In this document: in pieces, positions 34,607 to 48,150 of the stretch
Position numbering within the stretch: the stretch's first letter is position 1
How the letters are laid out: each line of letters starts with the position of its first letter
Assembly: GCA_024138025.1 (NCBI GenBank)
Contig: JAMXBD010000171.1
Location: 124,001-188,000 of the forward strand
DNA from: Combretum micranthum
Taxonomy: Eukaryota; Streptophyta; Magnoliopsida; Myrtales; Combretaceae
Reading direction: 5' to 3'
DNA: 64,000 nt
Made by a program: the position numbers and the translations under genes
Notes under the pieces: model-generated
What the model was told of the DNA's origin: nothing
The model's input: only the letters and a program-made list of their open reading frames with translations
The model's database searches: none

Positions 34607-37600
34607 CGTCACGTCCCAATAGATACCCTAAACGTGACGATCCACCGTACACAATATTAAAACTTGAGAATGACTATCTTAGTCACTCGGAAGCTTTCAT
34701 ATCAGTACAAGGCATACGTTCACAACAAAAGAAAACCGGTTGAGTTATTCATTTTGAGATAATGGCAACGGAACATACAAAACAATACTTAATATAATTC
34801 ATCAAAATATAAATGACATACAACTTCTATGAGGCATTCCCCTGATAAGTCTCCATAATAACATAGCTTTACTAAGACAAATAACTAAACTAGAAAATTT
34901 TAAAGGAAATCTAATTTAAGTCTTCAGATAGAATTCCTCGAAAAGCTTTCCAAAACATAAGTTCTACCTGAACGGTCAAGGTGGTCTCGGGTACAAAACA
35001 AAGATTCTGCAACATCAAAAATCTATTGAAGAATAAGCATAACTAACTTAGTGAGATAATCTTTACGCAAAAGTACTCATAACAAACATTCAAACAAGTC
35101 CATTAAACAAGCATATGAAATGCAAACAACCATATAATCAAACAATACATATGACTATCAGATTTCATATGTAGAATAGATTTACCCCTCCATTGTGAGT
35201 TAAGGAATGCTTTGAATGGGTCATAATCGACCTCGTTAAAATTTGCGCGCATCTTAGGGTTCCAATCAACCGTATTACCAGTCTTTGAGCTTTCCTTATC
35301 TAAAGCGATCAATTCGGCTTGACTATACCATGAGGTCAAATTTCCTGAACGTCTTAATTTCTCAAGATGTAGCTAGACAGCTTACATTTCTGATCCCACA
35401 CTGAGGAGTAGTGGAAAAAATGTGAAAATGATATTCTAAATGATATGCATGAGCAATTTAGTTTTAAGGGATTTCCAATCCGACATTAATTCATTTTAGA
35501 ATTTATATTAATCAACCAATTGAGCTCCGATATACTTATCATTTATTAATCACACATAATGAATCACATACATTGCTCCCATGATGACCTGCAAGCATAT
35601 CAATTTTTATCTTTTCCTAACATTTAGTGCTCTATTCTACAAACACATGTGCAAATACATAATACGTAAAGGAAAATTTACTCGACCATGGCGATTTCTA
35701 TTAGTCGAAGTAATCCTCGAGAAAGAGAAGATCTTGGTCCTCATCACGTAAATAAAAGAAATATTCGAAATGAGTATTTCATCCAAGATCTACTTAAATT
35801 TTCTAACTCTATCTTATTAAATTCGTCAAAATTAGATTTTCACAAAATTCCAACTTAAAATAGCTATAACTTGCTCATTTTGACTCAGAATTTTGCATAT
35901 ATTATGTCATTTTCTACTTACTCGAAAAGATCTATCTATTTCTAAAGTTATTTTTATTATAAAAGATTATTTATGCCTCGAAACAGCAGGGTACAGATTC
36001 ACCACGAATTTCCAAATTTTGAAAACATAATTTCCCAAACTTTTTCCTTCCAAAATTCTTAAACAAATATAGATATGTATGTGGTTGAAAAAAAATTTCG
36101 ATACATAAATAGACTCATACTTTATGCATGAGTTCAGTGGTGTTGTCTCAATAATTATTTTTCATAAAACAACTTGTTTCACAAGTTTAAAAAGTTGGAC
36201 TTTGAAAATTTTTTCCTTAAATAGTTTGAAAGAAAACTATAATTCCTTGAGTCATTATAATTAAGTTTTTCCTTTTATATTTTATTTCCAAACTCTTTAA
36301 AGATAATTTCGACCTTAAAATTTGATCTTTTAAGTTTCCTACCAATTTCATTTGAAAAGAAAGAACTTCAAAATTTTCTTAAGTTGTTGATAATGTCTAA
36401 TGTTTATCCTATCTCTTAGAAAATGAGTTACCATTTAGAAACTTACTTTCTTAAGTTGTTGGCAAATTTTTATTTCTCTAAGTGAATTTCTAAACTAGTA
36501 AATTAATTCCTATTTTATCTTGAAAACTTATCTAGTTCCTAGTTTTTATCATGAAGTTGGTAAAAACTCTTATAAATAAGTTTTTATGATGAATTTTCAT
36601 AATAAAGAATTATCAACACTAAAGTTTTAAACCAAAATTTTTATGATATTATTTTGAAAAGAGAGTATGTATCTACTTAGTTAAATCTTTGAAGAAATCC
36701 TCCCGGTTGATGCCTTAAATTTTCATGAGGAGCTTGTCTAAGTTTTTTAAAAGAATTTATTAAAAATAACATTTAAAAATCCTTTGATGGAAAAATCTTT
36801 GCGAAGTGACAAAATTTATTTTAGAAAGAGTTTAGTCTCATTTTATTAAAGAAAAACTCCTTCTCCCTTTTTCTTGAGACAAAATCAATATGTTCATGCA
36901 TGAATGTGAATATGTAGTTGTGAAAAAGATGAGAATATCACATAATAAGATAGAGAGAGATATAAGAAGTAAATAATTATAATAAGAAGATCAAGTATTT
37001 GGAGTTTTAACTTCATCAAGGCTTCCCGATCAAGTATTGGGAGTCTTAGCTTCATCAAGACTTCTCGGGACTAAGAATAAACTAGTCCTAAAAAGAAAAG
37101 AAAAAGCATAATAATAAGAGCAATAATAATAAGATGTTAGGTTAGTGAGCACTTAGGCTCTAAGAAATATATATTCATAAATATATATAATAGCATATAG
37201 AAGTTAGATTAAAGCAATAATAATAACAATAATAACAATATAACAACAATAAAATATAATAACATAAAAAAAAAAATTGTGCATGAACAAGAACAAATAT
37301 GAACATATTGTTGCTTCCTTAACACTATGGTCTTAGAAAACACACATTAAACCCATGCTAAGTTATATGAACATTAAGAGTAAATATGAGAAGTTTCACC
37401 TAAGGTTATACATTTTTTGAAGAAGAAAAGAGGTGGTTGTAGTAATATGGGTAGTGGTTTCGTGGAGAAGAGAAAGTTTGGAAGAGAAACTTGGAGAGAG
37501 AATTTGTAGAGTGAATTTGGTAGAGTTTTGGTAAAAAAAATAAGATGTGTGAAAGAATGAAGGAAGGAAGGGGTATTTATAGAGTTTTTGAGTAGAAATT

Positions 37601-38220
37601 AGATGTAATTGATAAAATGAAAAAGAAATTGAATTTTTTGTAATGAAAAGTAATAATGTATAAGGTGTGATATGATTAAAGTTGTATAGAGAAAGTAAAT
37701 TGTAAGAAATAAATGTGGTAGTGTGTAAGAATAGATTGTAAGAAAAAGTAAAGATTGTGAAATAGTAATGAATCATAGAAATAGAACTATGAATAGTAGA
37801 ATAAATAATTAAAATATCGGTAGTAAAGAAAATACACATAAACGGCCTATATCTGATATTTTTAGTTACTGAAAAATTCTAAAACTGATATTTTTAAAAT
37901 CCTTATATTTTTTCGAGTCTAATGGTATTATTGGAATATTTTCACTATTTTACTTGTCAGGATCCTAATTTTAGAAACCGATCCCGTTCGGGTCTAAGAC
38001 AAACTAAATTTTGGCAAATTTAATCTTTTTAGGTTTTTCTATATAATTCCGAACTATAATTCGAAATTATCTTATTTTTATTTTTTTTATATATCACGTG
38101 CGGGATTTCCGGAGCTAAAGTCACTAGACTAAACATAGAACTAGGTTGACTCTAAGGTTCTAGTTTGACTTCCAGTTCTTAGGGTTTACTTATATATATC
38201 GAAAAATCTAAGGGCTTAGA
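34607..38220 (-). repeat. Reverse-oriented long solo LTR (copy F) nested in copy E
   Basis: Its 3614 bp are bounded by a perfect 5-bp duplication CATGA (34602-34606 and 38221-38225). On the minus strand it starts TCTAAGCCCTTAGATTTTTC, like copy D, and ends CTATTGGGACGTGACG, like A1. Copy E homology resumes directly after it. On the minus strand a TATA box CTATAAATACCCC (complement of 37570-37582) precedes a CT-rich leader. The minus ORF at 37396-37839 is low-complexity translation of this promoter and leader, not a gene. Confidence 0.9.
37570..37582 (-). promoter_or_regulatory. TATA box of LTR copy F
   Basis: On the minus strand CTATAAATACCCC precedes a CT-rich leader of about 150 bases, as expected for the retroelement promoter. 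Confidence 0.55.
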
Positions 38221-39191
38221 CATGATATATGTTGTGTGTGTAATGTATGATCACCATAAATCTGATTAAGAAATATTGGCTATATAATTAAAACGATCAT
38301 GCATTACACAAACTATATTATTGCATATTTTAACAGTATGATAGTCTGCTATGTAATAGTATTTCGGTTCTCTGTAAATTCTTGGTTTTTCTAAAACTGT
38401 TAGTTCTTCCAAGATTATCTTTGTTCCATCGGCTCCATGAGAACTAAGTGGCAATGAAGGGCACTACTTGTAGTATCACTTTGAAACTACTATTACTTAG
38501 GAAGTTTCTAAGGATTGGTGCAGAAAATTAGTCAATTAAAATACCTTTAAGTTAAGATGATAATCTGAAACGAGAAATCATTGATTTTTCTACGTAATTA
38601 GTTTCTCCCGAACAGCTGGGTCATTAAGTAATTATCCTTTAACCCTAATGAGAGGGCGTAAATCTCTTACCTGTTTGGATTCTAAATCATTCAAGCCTAT
38701 ATCTGAGCATATGATTGATTGTTGCATTATATATGATTGTTAATGAACTTGTTTGATATATAATATGTCTAGTTATTTACTCAGCCCATGGTTTCGCTCA
38801 CACTCCTAAAAACCTTTCAGGTTAACACTATGACCTTGGCTTGTTTCTTCAAGGAGTATGACTCCGATAAGAATTTAAAAGCTGAAGAATATAGGATATT
38901 TGGGATAAGCTGTTTATTTTATTTCCTAGTTACAAATTAGTTAGTATTTGAAATATCAGTTTATGTATTTGGATACTTATGAGATAGGAATATGATCTAT
39001 AATATTATATTATTCAAGACTTGTGATGTTAGTTATTTTACTAATTTATGGCTTACATGTGTTTGTCAGTTCTTATCGATACAACTAAAAAATCATGTTT
39101 TTTTGAAAACATGTCATCTCTAAAAGTATACTAGTAATAATATACATGTGTGGATTGTATGTTATTATTAGGTTACCTTCGGGGTGCGACA

Positions 39192-39590
39192 ACTTCTTCT
39201 CTTGTGAACTTACAGAAAGAAGCATAAAGGAGGGATTGCATTGTCAAAGTTGGTTGGCAGTTGGGTGGTTGAGAATTATGAAAGACAAGTTTTCAATAAT
39301 TTGACTTAGTATATATAATTTTGTGCCCATGCGATTGAGTAGCAGTAGAGTGTTTTATCAGTATATTTAGAATTATTTATAATCATCATATATATAAAGT
39401 TTAAATTGAATATTAGCAATATATTTAAATTTTAAAATTGATAGCAAATCCTATCGAATCTAATTTATGCTATGCGATTTATCTTTAAATTATCATTTAA
39501 TAACCGATATATCATATTAGTGAAGTGGTTCATTTTGGTGCAAGTATATATTTTATTTACTTATCGATTCTAATAAATTTGGGGGTTGCT
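39192..39590 (+). repeat. Repeat Y, upstream copy
   Basis: CTTCTTCTCTTGTGAACT at 39193 starts a stretch repeated from 39757 (Z), with period about 564. It covers GATTGCATT, ACAAGTTTTCAATAATTTGA and AACCGATATATCATATTAGT. Its left edge coincides with the end of LTR copy E, which suggests the retroelement inserted at or in this repeat. Confidence 0.75.
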
Positions 39591-39756
39591 TACTATTTGT
39601 AGCGATAAATGTCTCCACTTGCTTTTGTACTCCTTTCTGGAAAGTCATGGACAATAAGGGAGGGAACAAAGAAGATGTTCATTGAATTTTCAAAATCTTG
39701 CGGCAGGTAGATGTTGAACGATCATTGGCTATTAGTAGACGTTTAGTAGCTTTTGG

Positions 39757-40150
39757 CTTCTTCTCTTGTGAACTCACGGAAAGAAGCACGAAGGAGGGAT
39801 TGCATTATCAAAGTGGTTTGGTTGAGAATTATACAAGACAAGTTTTCAATAATTTGACTTAGTACAGATAATTTTGTGCCTATCCGATTGAGTAATAGTA
39901 GAGTTTTTTATCAGTTCGTTTAGAATTATTTATAATCATCATATATATAAAGTATAAATTGAACATTAGCAATATATTTAAATTTTAAGTTCGATTTATC
40001 GAATCTAATTTATGCTATGTGATTTATTTCTAAATTATTGTTTAATAACCGATATATCATATTAGTAAATTGTCATTTTGGTGTAAGTATTTATTTTATT
40101 TATTTATCAATTCTAAGAAAATGATTTTTTTGGGGGGGCTTTACAAGTTT
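39757..40150 (+). repeat. Repeat Z, proximal copy next to the CCoAOMT-like gene
   Basis: Clearly similar to 39193-39590 over its whole length, with small indels. It ends about 175 bases before the start codon and so overlaps the likely promoter of the gene. Confidence 0.75.
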
Positions 40151-40164
40151 TAAATTAGGATTCT

Positions 40165-40176
40165 ACATATATATAT
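40165..40176 (+). promoter_or_regulatory. Candidate TATA region of the CCoAOMT-like gene
   Basis: ACATATATATAT lies about 150 bases upstream of the start codon. A second TA-rich motif, GATATATAG, is at 40204-40212. Which one is used cannot be told from the sequence alone. Confidence 0.3.
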
Positions 40177-40323
40177 TTATTTTTATTTTTCCCGACATTG
40201 AAGGATATATAGTCTGCTTTTCGGCTTCATCCTTTTATGTTCACTAGTGTGTTTCTCTCTGAAGTCGATCAATTGTTCAGCTCTCCTCATAATTCACTAA
40301 TATACCTTTTTAACAAGCTTGGA

Positions 40324-42360
<2,037 letters not shown>

Positions 42361-44399
42361 ACAAAGCTCAACTTGACCTAGCATGTCTTCTTCAATTTCT
42401 CTTAAAAGTTTTAGACTGTGCTTCAACTTAATTAGCTTTTATCATACCCTAGACTTGGACCTATTTGGATCTTCTTTTTTTTTCCATTTTATTGGCCTGT
42501 ATTTGGTTTGTATCTGTTATATATCTTATTTATGTCTGTTTGAAGTATAGTATACGAATAACTATTTGATTCCTATCTTATCCTTTTTTATTTGATAATT
42601 ATGAAAATTTAGGATATAAGTATGATTAGGGAAGTAAAAATTATAATACAAAAGTTCATATACTTTATTAAGAAAAGGTTTCAAATACATATTTTACATA
42701 TTAGAAGGGAATTTCAATTTAAGTGGAAAATGACGAAAACAATGCACCGAAGAGGAAAAGGATTTTGTAGTGCACCTATTGGAAATAGTTATTTACGACT
42801 CTACGTTGTAATTTAATTAAAAACCCAGCTACTCACTTGGTTTTAAAGCTGCGTTTTGGGTGTCGTTCCATGGAGGGATGTACCCAGGAATCTAAGAAAT
42901 TGAAAGACCCATCTAGACGAATTATGGAGATTAAAATGAAAGACAAGAATATTGGACTAGGGCTGTTGCAGAAACATTATAAAGGCAGTAAATGCATTAT
43001 TACTCGACTAGAACAAACCCTTTTCTAAGCCTTAGTAGTAGGTTGGAGGAACACAAGCGAGCACGATCTCATTTAGCCGAACATGGCAGTGTGAACCGTG
43101 ATGCTTTAAGCAATAGGGAACAGGCCAACGCTGGAAGGGAAGGGAAGCCAAATGTATTATCTGCTGCGGGGTGAAACTACCTTGAACTTTCCTTGTCACA
43201 CCCTGAAACCTGAAAAGACAGCAACATCTTGTCACGTATCGTATTTAAATAAGAAATGATAAAGCTATCAAGTACCAACAATACAAGCCACACTAGTCAT
43301 GGACTATTTTCATTTCTATTTTTCAGAAATCATTTATTAATTCATTTGTGGAAACATTTTCAAAAACTTTTATGGTCCATTGTCCCGGAACTGTTTCAGT
43401 TAGTAATCATAATCACATCACTGAAAAAAATTTGAATATTTTGATAACTATAATTATTTTAATGATTAGATCATTAATTTGATTACCCATTGATGTAACC
43501 GTAGAAATTCTTAACATTTTCATATAACGATTTACTCAATACACTAAAGGTAAATTCATAAGTACATAGATGTATCTAATTCTGGTTTCACTCTAGTTAG
43601 TGTTATCCCTATAGAAGCCAATATGAGTTCATCAAAAATCGTTAACAAGATTTTTTTATTTTTATTTTTGTGGTCAATTAGATTGATTTCATTTAATATG
43701 AAAATATTACAACAATTGAACTCATCGATACAAAGTATCCATAAGAAATCATCAACAAGATTAATAACACATAACAATGGTAAGAAAGGAATGCACCTCG
43801 ATAGATTGAGCATAGAAACTACACACACATGCATATGACAATTGCATAGAAGTTGAAATATTTGCATACAACTTAGAATCTTTTATTTAGGTATGACAAT
43901 TAGTAAAAGAGTACTCAAGACTCCGAACACACCTTGGCGTAAGTGGGGTTTCTAATCTATTGCAGTAGGGGTTCACAAGTAAGTCAAGTTACTTATTTGA
44001 CTAAAATAAAAGAATTAATAATCTCACACAAAGTTCATTGTCGTTCTCCAACATTATCAAAGTAGCCCATTCATAGGATATACATTAACAAAGTAGTCCA
44101 CTCATGACACATTATACATGATTGAATTCCAGAATTCTATAGAACACCCTTTATAATTGAAATGATAATTATCATTCAAGAGGATTGTTGCAAACTCGAA
44201 AAGGCCATGCAAAAATCAAAACTCAATTATTTTTAATCATTTATGTATTTAGTTTAATTACTTATGTTAGACTTATTAAACAGCCAAAACGCAAGGTTCC
44301 ATACTTGGAAATATTGAAAATAAATATTTTGAACATAACAAACTCTTGAGTAAAAAAAAAAAAAACTATTTATGAAAATTCAGATAAAACTATCAATAC
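42361..44399. other. Gene-flanking intergenic DNA
   Basis: It contains the 3' end of the CCoAOMT-like transcript unit (no sure polyadenylation site) and no recognised gene. At 43195 TGTCACACCCTGAAACC resembles the reversed end of a Ty3 LTR, but its partner edge was not found. The short ORFs here (42622-42816, 42837-43028, 43032-43235, 43556-43867) have no family features. Confidence 0.4.
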
Positions 44400-44714
44400 A
44401 CTATTTTTAGTTTCCACTACAATTACTTTATTTTTTCACAATGTAAGAAAAATAAGGCTAAAAGAGGCAGAATCTAGAAAAAGAAACACCAATACTCTCT
44501 TCTTGTAAAATCTACCAAGCAAAGTCTAGAGGATCTTCAAAGAACATCAAACTCAAAAGTTGTTGCCTAGCCAGCAAATAAATATGCACTTCCATTGCCT
44601 TCCCTCATAGTATGCTGAACCTACACTTGCTAGTTTCTATTTAGCAAATCCTTGATGTTTCTTAATAGGTAATAAAAATGATTCACTACTACATTTTGCT
44701 TGCAAACCATATCG
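44400..44714 (-). pseudogene. LINE RNase H C-terminal fragment (split by copia)
   Basis: On the minus strand, directly left of the copia 5' LTR, one reads NHFYYLLRNIKDLLNRN, then Q-V-V-Q-H-type residues broken by stops, then HTMREGNGSAYLFAG. This is the C-terminal part of a plant RNase H of the RVT_3 type: a helix, the HTxREGN motif and the A-x-x-LA ending. Its N-terminal half lies at 53017-53328, on the other side of the copia element. Confidence 0.7.
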
Positions 44715-45293
44715 TGTTAGTGATTGTGCCCTAGGCCAATTACGAAGTATTGTTATTTCATGTAATTGAGGTCAATCACCAGTTAGTGATTTAATTTTAA
44801 AAATCCAACGGGAAGAATAAATAAATTATTATTATGAATAATAATTTACTATCACTACCAACCTTAATAAGATTAGGGGCATTATTATCAGTGCAAAATA
44901 CTGACATAATATAAATAGGTGTGATAGTGTCTCATTAAGATTAAGACTTTTACTGTCACATTTGACGATAGAGAAATTCTGTAACCCTAAAAGAGAAATA
45001 CAAGAAAACAAGATTCTTCTCAAATAATCTAGAAGCGTTCTAGATTGTGCTAGCACACAAAGGTGATTCCTTTTGGAGGTGCTTATTCGTGTGGACGAAG
45101 TAGAGGGTGCTGCGAGATTGTGGTACCTTGTAGATCCGGATTGATATCAGTTTTCACAAATTCGAAATTGCAAGGTATTATTTCGAATCATTTATTTTTT
45201 GTATCCGATTTAATTAGAACACATGGATCCAGGCTTTAGAGTTCTAATTTTTCCGCTGCAAACAAGATTTAAAATTTCGTATGAAACCCTACA
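44715..45293 (+). repeat. 5' LTR of the Ty1/copia element (579 bp)
   Basis: It starts TGTTAGTGATTGTGCC and ends AACCCTACA, followed by the primer-binding site. By eye it differs from the 3' LTR (52417-52995, also 579 bp) at 17 positions, of which 16 are transitions. A TATA-like AATATAAATAGG lies near 44910. The minus ORFs at 44832-45056 and 52534-52758 are the same LTR sequence, not genes. Confidence 0.95.
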
Positions 45294-45294
45294 G

Positions 45295-45308
45295 TGGTAT
45301 CAGAGCCA
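45295..45308 (+). other. Primer-binding site for initiator methionine tRNA
   Basis: TGGTATCAGAGCCA starts one base after the 5' LTR and complements the 3' end of plant initiator tRNA-Met, the usual primer of copia elements. Confidence 0.95.
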
Positions 45309-47247
45309 CTTGTGTTCTTAATTAAATTGGAATCTGTTTTTCTATCTACATATGATGTAGTGTTATTTTGTGATTAATATGCGGTTGAATTAGATTCAAA
45401 TAAGTTACAACGAATAAATTCATAGTATTCGATTTTATGATTTTCGTATCTATTCATGTTAATTGCAATATCAATTCGTTATTATGCATGATGGAATCAA
45501 TACGAATATGATTCTATACGTGATATAATAAAATTCGAAATTTTAAAAATTGAATCTATTATTGTGCATGAGGGGTAAAACAAATCTAATTGGATTAGGT
45601 TAACATCGAATATATATATATATATATATATATATGTTGATACATCTATATGTGTGTTTTTGGCGTTTTTCAATGGGGTTAAAAGGATCTGATAGATTTC
45701 AAATCAATCAGGTTTAGTATGTTTAATATGATTAAACATGTTTCAAAATTCGTTATTCAAGGGTCAGACATATATTGTTCAATCGTTGAACAGATCAGTA
45801 AATTTCAATCGTGTATGATATGAATTACAATTGTGAATTGTATTAAATTTCTTTTTTTTGAAATCGAATGAAATTTTTGTAGTTCAATAATTAAAGTCAT
45901 GTTTTTTGTATTGTTGTAAATCTGGGTTTTAAGAATTGAATATTTTATTTTGCAATGTTTCAAAATCCAAATTGAAAGATTTGATTTTTCAATGAATTTT
46001 AAATCCCAAATTTGATGGATTTTTGTTTTACGAATTAACAAGGACTCATATTTTTCAAAGGTTCTTCTAACCCAAATTTTTCAATTTCTTCTAGGTTTCA
46101 AGGACGATGTCCCCTTGACCCCTGCCCGCTAACCAGTTAGCGGGACTACCGCAAGGGGGCGTTTCCCTCTTGACCCCGACAAGGGGGCACTGTCCCCTTG
46201 ACCCCTATAAGATGCATAGCTTAATTCCATAAGTACTAAATAAAGATAGTTAATATAAAGATCTTTTTTTTTTAAGTATTTTAAAATTGTATGAATGACT
46301 ATCATATGTGCTTATGTTATATGTATAGTGCATAGCATGGCCCTAAGAACCATGTGATTGGCAAGTTTTATTCTTTTGGTTTTTATGGGTTGTAATTTTA
46401 AATACGGCCTGCGTGTCGTTTATTTTATTGTAATCTATCTTTTCTACTCATAGAAGTAGGATTTTTGTATCTATTCATTATTATAATGAAGACAAGGAAA
46501 TGTCATGAAGACCCTCCCTAATCTATGGTGATGGAGAAATATGGATCATGAAAAAGATATAAGAAAAATTTGTAACTCAAGACCATGAAGATGGTTCTTA
46601 GCTTAGGATTGGACCGTTGATTTTCATATTGGCTTATGAAAATCAATATAGAATAAGGGACCATGCTATGACATTTTTTTTTTCTTTATTCTATAAATTT
46701 GATATATCATGAGATGATATATGTATATGTATGTGATACTAAATTTACTAACATGTATGCTTGAATATCCATTATACATGATGATAGAAAATAGAATAAC
46801 AATAATTAAAATCCCTCAATAATTTTAAGTTTAATGCCATCCATGTCAAAACACATGTCAAGACTTTGATCACCATAATGTGGGTCTGCCAAAGTAGAGT
46901 GCATTAGGTTATCTTAGTAAGGTAGGATGGGTAATGGTGTTACACATGAGTTTAACATGGTTAGACTTAATTAGGCTATCAAAATGGTTTTGGGCCTAAG
47001 GCATTAGATGGGATTCAAATATATCGGGACACATGATGTCAAGAATCCCATAAACAATCTAAGAGTTACATGTGATGTAATTGGGAAGGAGTACCCTACC
47101 TAAATAACTTAAGTTTAAGTGTCATGCCAAAGCTGACTTAGAATTAGTGAAATATGGTTCTTAGCCCACTAAAATGCAATAATTAAGTACAGTTACTTAA
47201 ATAATGAGGGTTATTGATTTAGTGGGAGTTATTATTTGATGCCTCAA

Positions 47248-47278
<31 letters not shown>

Positions 47279-47306
47279 TTAACTTTGCATATTTAACTAT
47301 AGATCA
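45309..47306 (+). other. Copia leader between primer site and gag
   Basis: About 2 kb without coding signals. It holds a TA microsatellite (about 45611-45634), a GC-rich island at 46090-46210 with three CCCCTTGACCCC-type repeats, a perfect hairpin CCCGCTAA-CCAG-TTAGCGGG (46125-46144), and a further TA run at about 47250-47272 before gag. Confidence 0.7.
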
Positions 47307-48150
47307 ATGGCTATAAACAATACTTCACACTTATCTTTGCGATCGGTCCTTGAGAAGGACAAATTAATTGGGACCAATTTTCTAGATTGGTTCAGGAACT
47401 TGAGAATTGTTCTCAAGAATGAAAAGAAACTTTATGCCCTTGATGAGCGTATTCCTGAGGAACCTCCAGCTAATGCTCCAAGAGCTCAAAAGGATGCTTA
47501 TAAGAAGCATTTTGATGACTCTTTGGAAGTAGGATGCCTAATGCTTGCAACCATGATTCTAGAACTTCAAAAGGGTGTGGAAAACATGGAGGCTCATGAG
47601 ATGATCCTCCATCTCAAGGAAATGTTCCAGTAACAAGCCAGGCAGGAGAGGTATGAGACTACCTAGGCCTTACATTCTTGTAAGATGGTTGAAGGAGGTT
47701 CAGTAAGTGCCCATGTCCTGAAGATGAAAGGATATATTGATCATCTTGATAGGTTAAGGTTTCCAATAAGTCAGGAATTTGCTACTGATTTGATCCTAAA
47801 TTCACTGCCAGATAGTTATGACCAGTTCGTCATGAACTACACAATGAATAATATGGACAAATCAATCTCTAAAATGCATTCAATGCTTAAGACTGCTGAG
47901 GTCAATATGAAAAAGAAGAAGCCCAGCAATATCTTAATGCTTCAGAAAGGGAAAGGCATGAAAAGGAAGGGTAAAGGAAATGCTAAGGCTGCGAAAGGTT
48001 TAAAGCCTAAGCCCAAGCCCAAACCAAAGGCTAAACCTCCTAAGGAAGGAGTTTGCTTTCACTGCAATGAACTAGGTCACTGGAAAAGGAACTGCAAACT
48101 CTATTTGGAAGATCTGAAAAGGAAGAAGAGTAGTCAGACTACTGCTTTAG
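47307..48150 (+). pseudogene. Copia gag, two in-frame stops
   Basis: The start MAINNTSHLSLRSVLEKDKL opens a copia gag; IGTNFLDWFRNLRIVLKNEK matches the UBN2-type capsid region. It runs to 47633 and hits TAA, then TAG 30-odd bases later, where the family has Gln codons; reading continues from 47685. A lysine-rich stretch with KPKPKPKPKAK comes before the zinc knuckle CFHCNELGHWKRNC (about 48054-48095, CX2CX4HX4C). In the element gag packages RNA into the particle. Confidence 0.9.

Larger units (their letters stand above)
32034..39191 (+). repeat. 3' LTR of the Tekay element (copy E), split by copy F
   Basis: It starts CGTAAACTCTGAGAATTTTC (the usual TG has become CG), just after the polypurine tract, and aligns with the start of copy D. 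It ends TTCGGGGTGCGACA at 39191. Without the nested copy F and one target duplicate it is about 3.54 kb. A promoter-like TTATATATACAACCC lies at 32943. The ORFs at 33579-33794 and elsewhere are chance. The right flank ACTTC does not match the left flank of D (ATATA), so E and D are not a pair. Confidence 0.8.

Noticed and set aside
37396..37839. 147-aa minus-strand ORF in LTR copy F
   Set aside because: Composition is biased to Thr, Ser, Phe, Tyr and Leu, it covers the LTR promoter and CT-rich leader, and has no domain. It is a chance ORF.
43195..43260. TGTCACACCCTGAAACC as the start of a further reversed LTR
   Set aside because: Only the terminal motif is seen; no matching second end or inner family blocks could be found.
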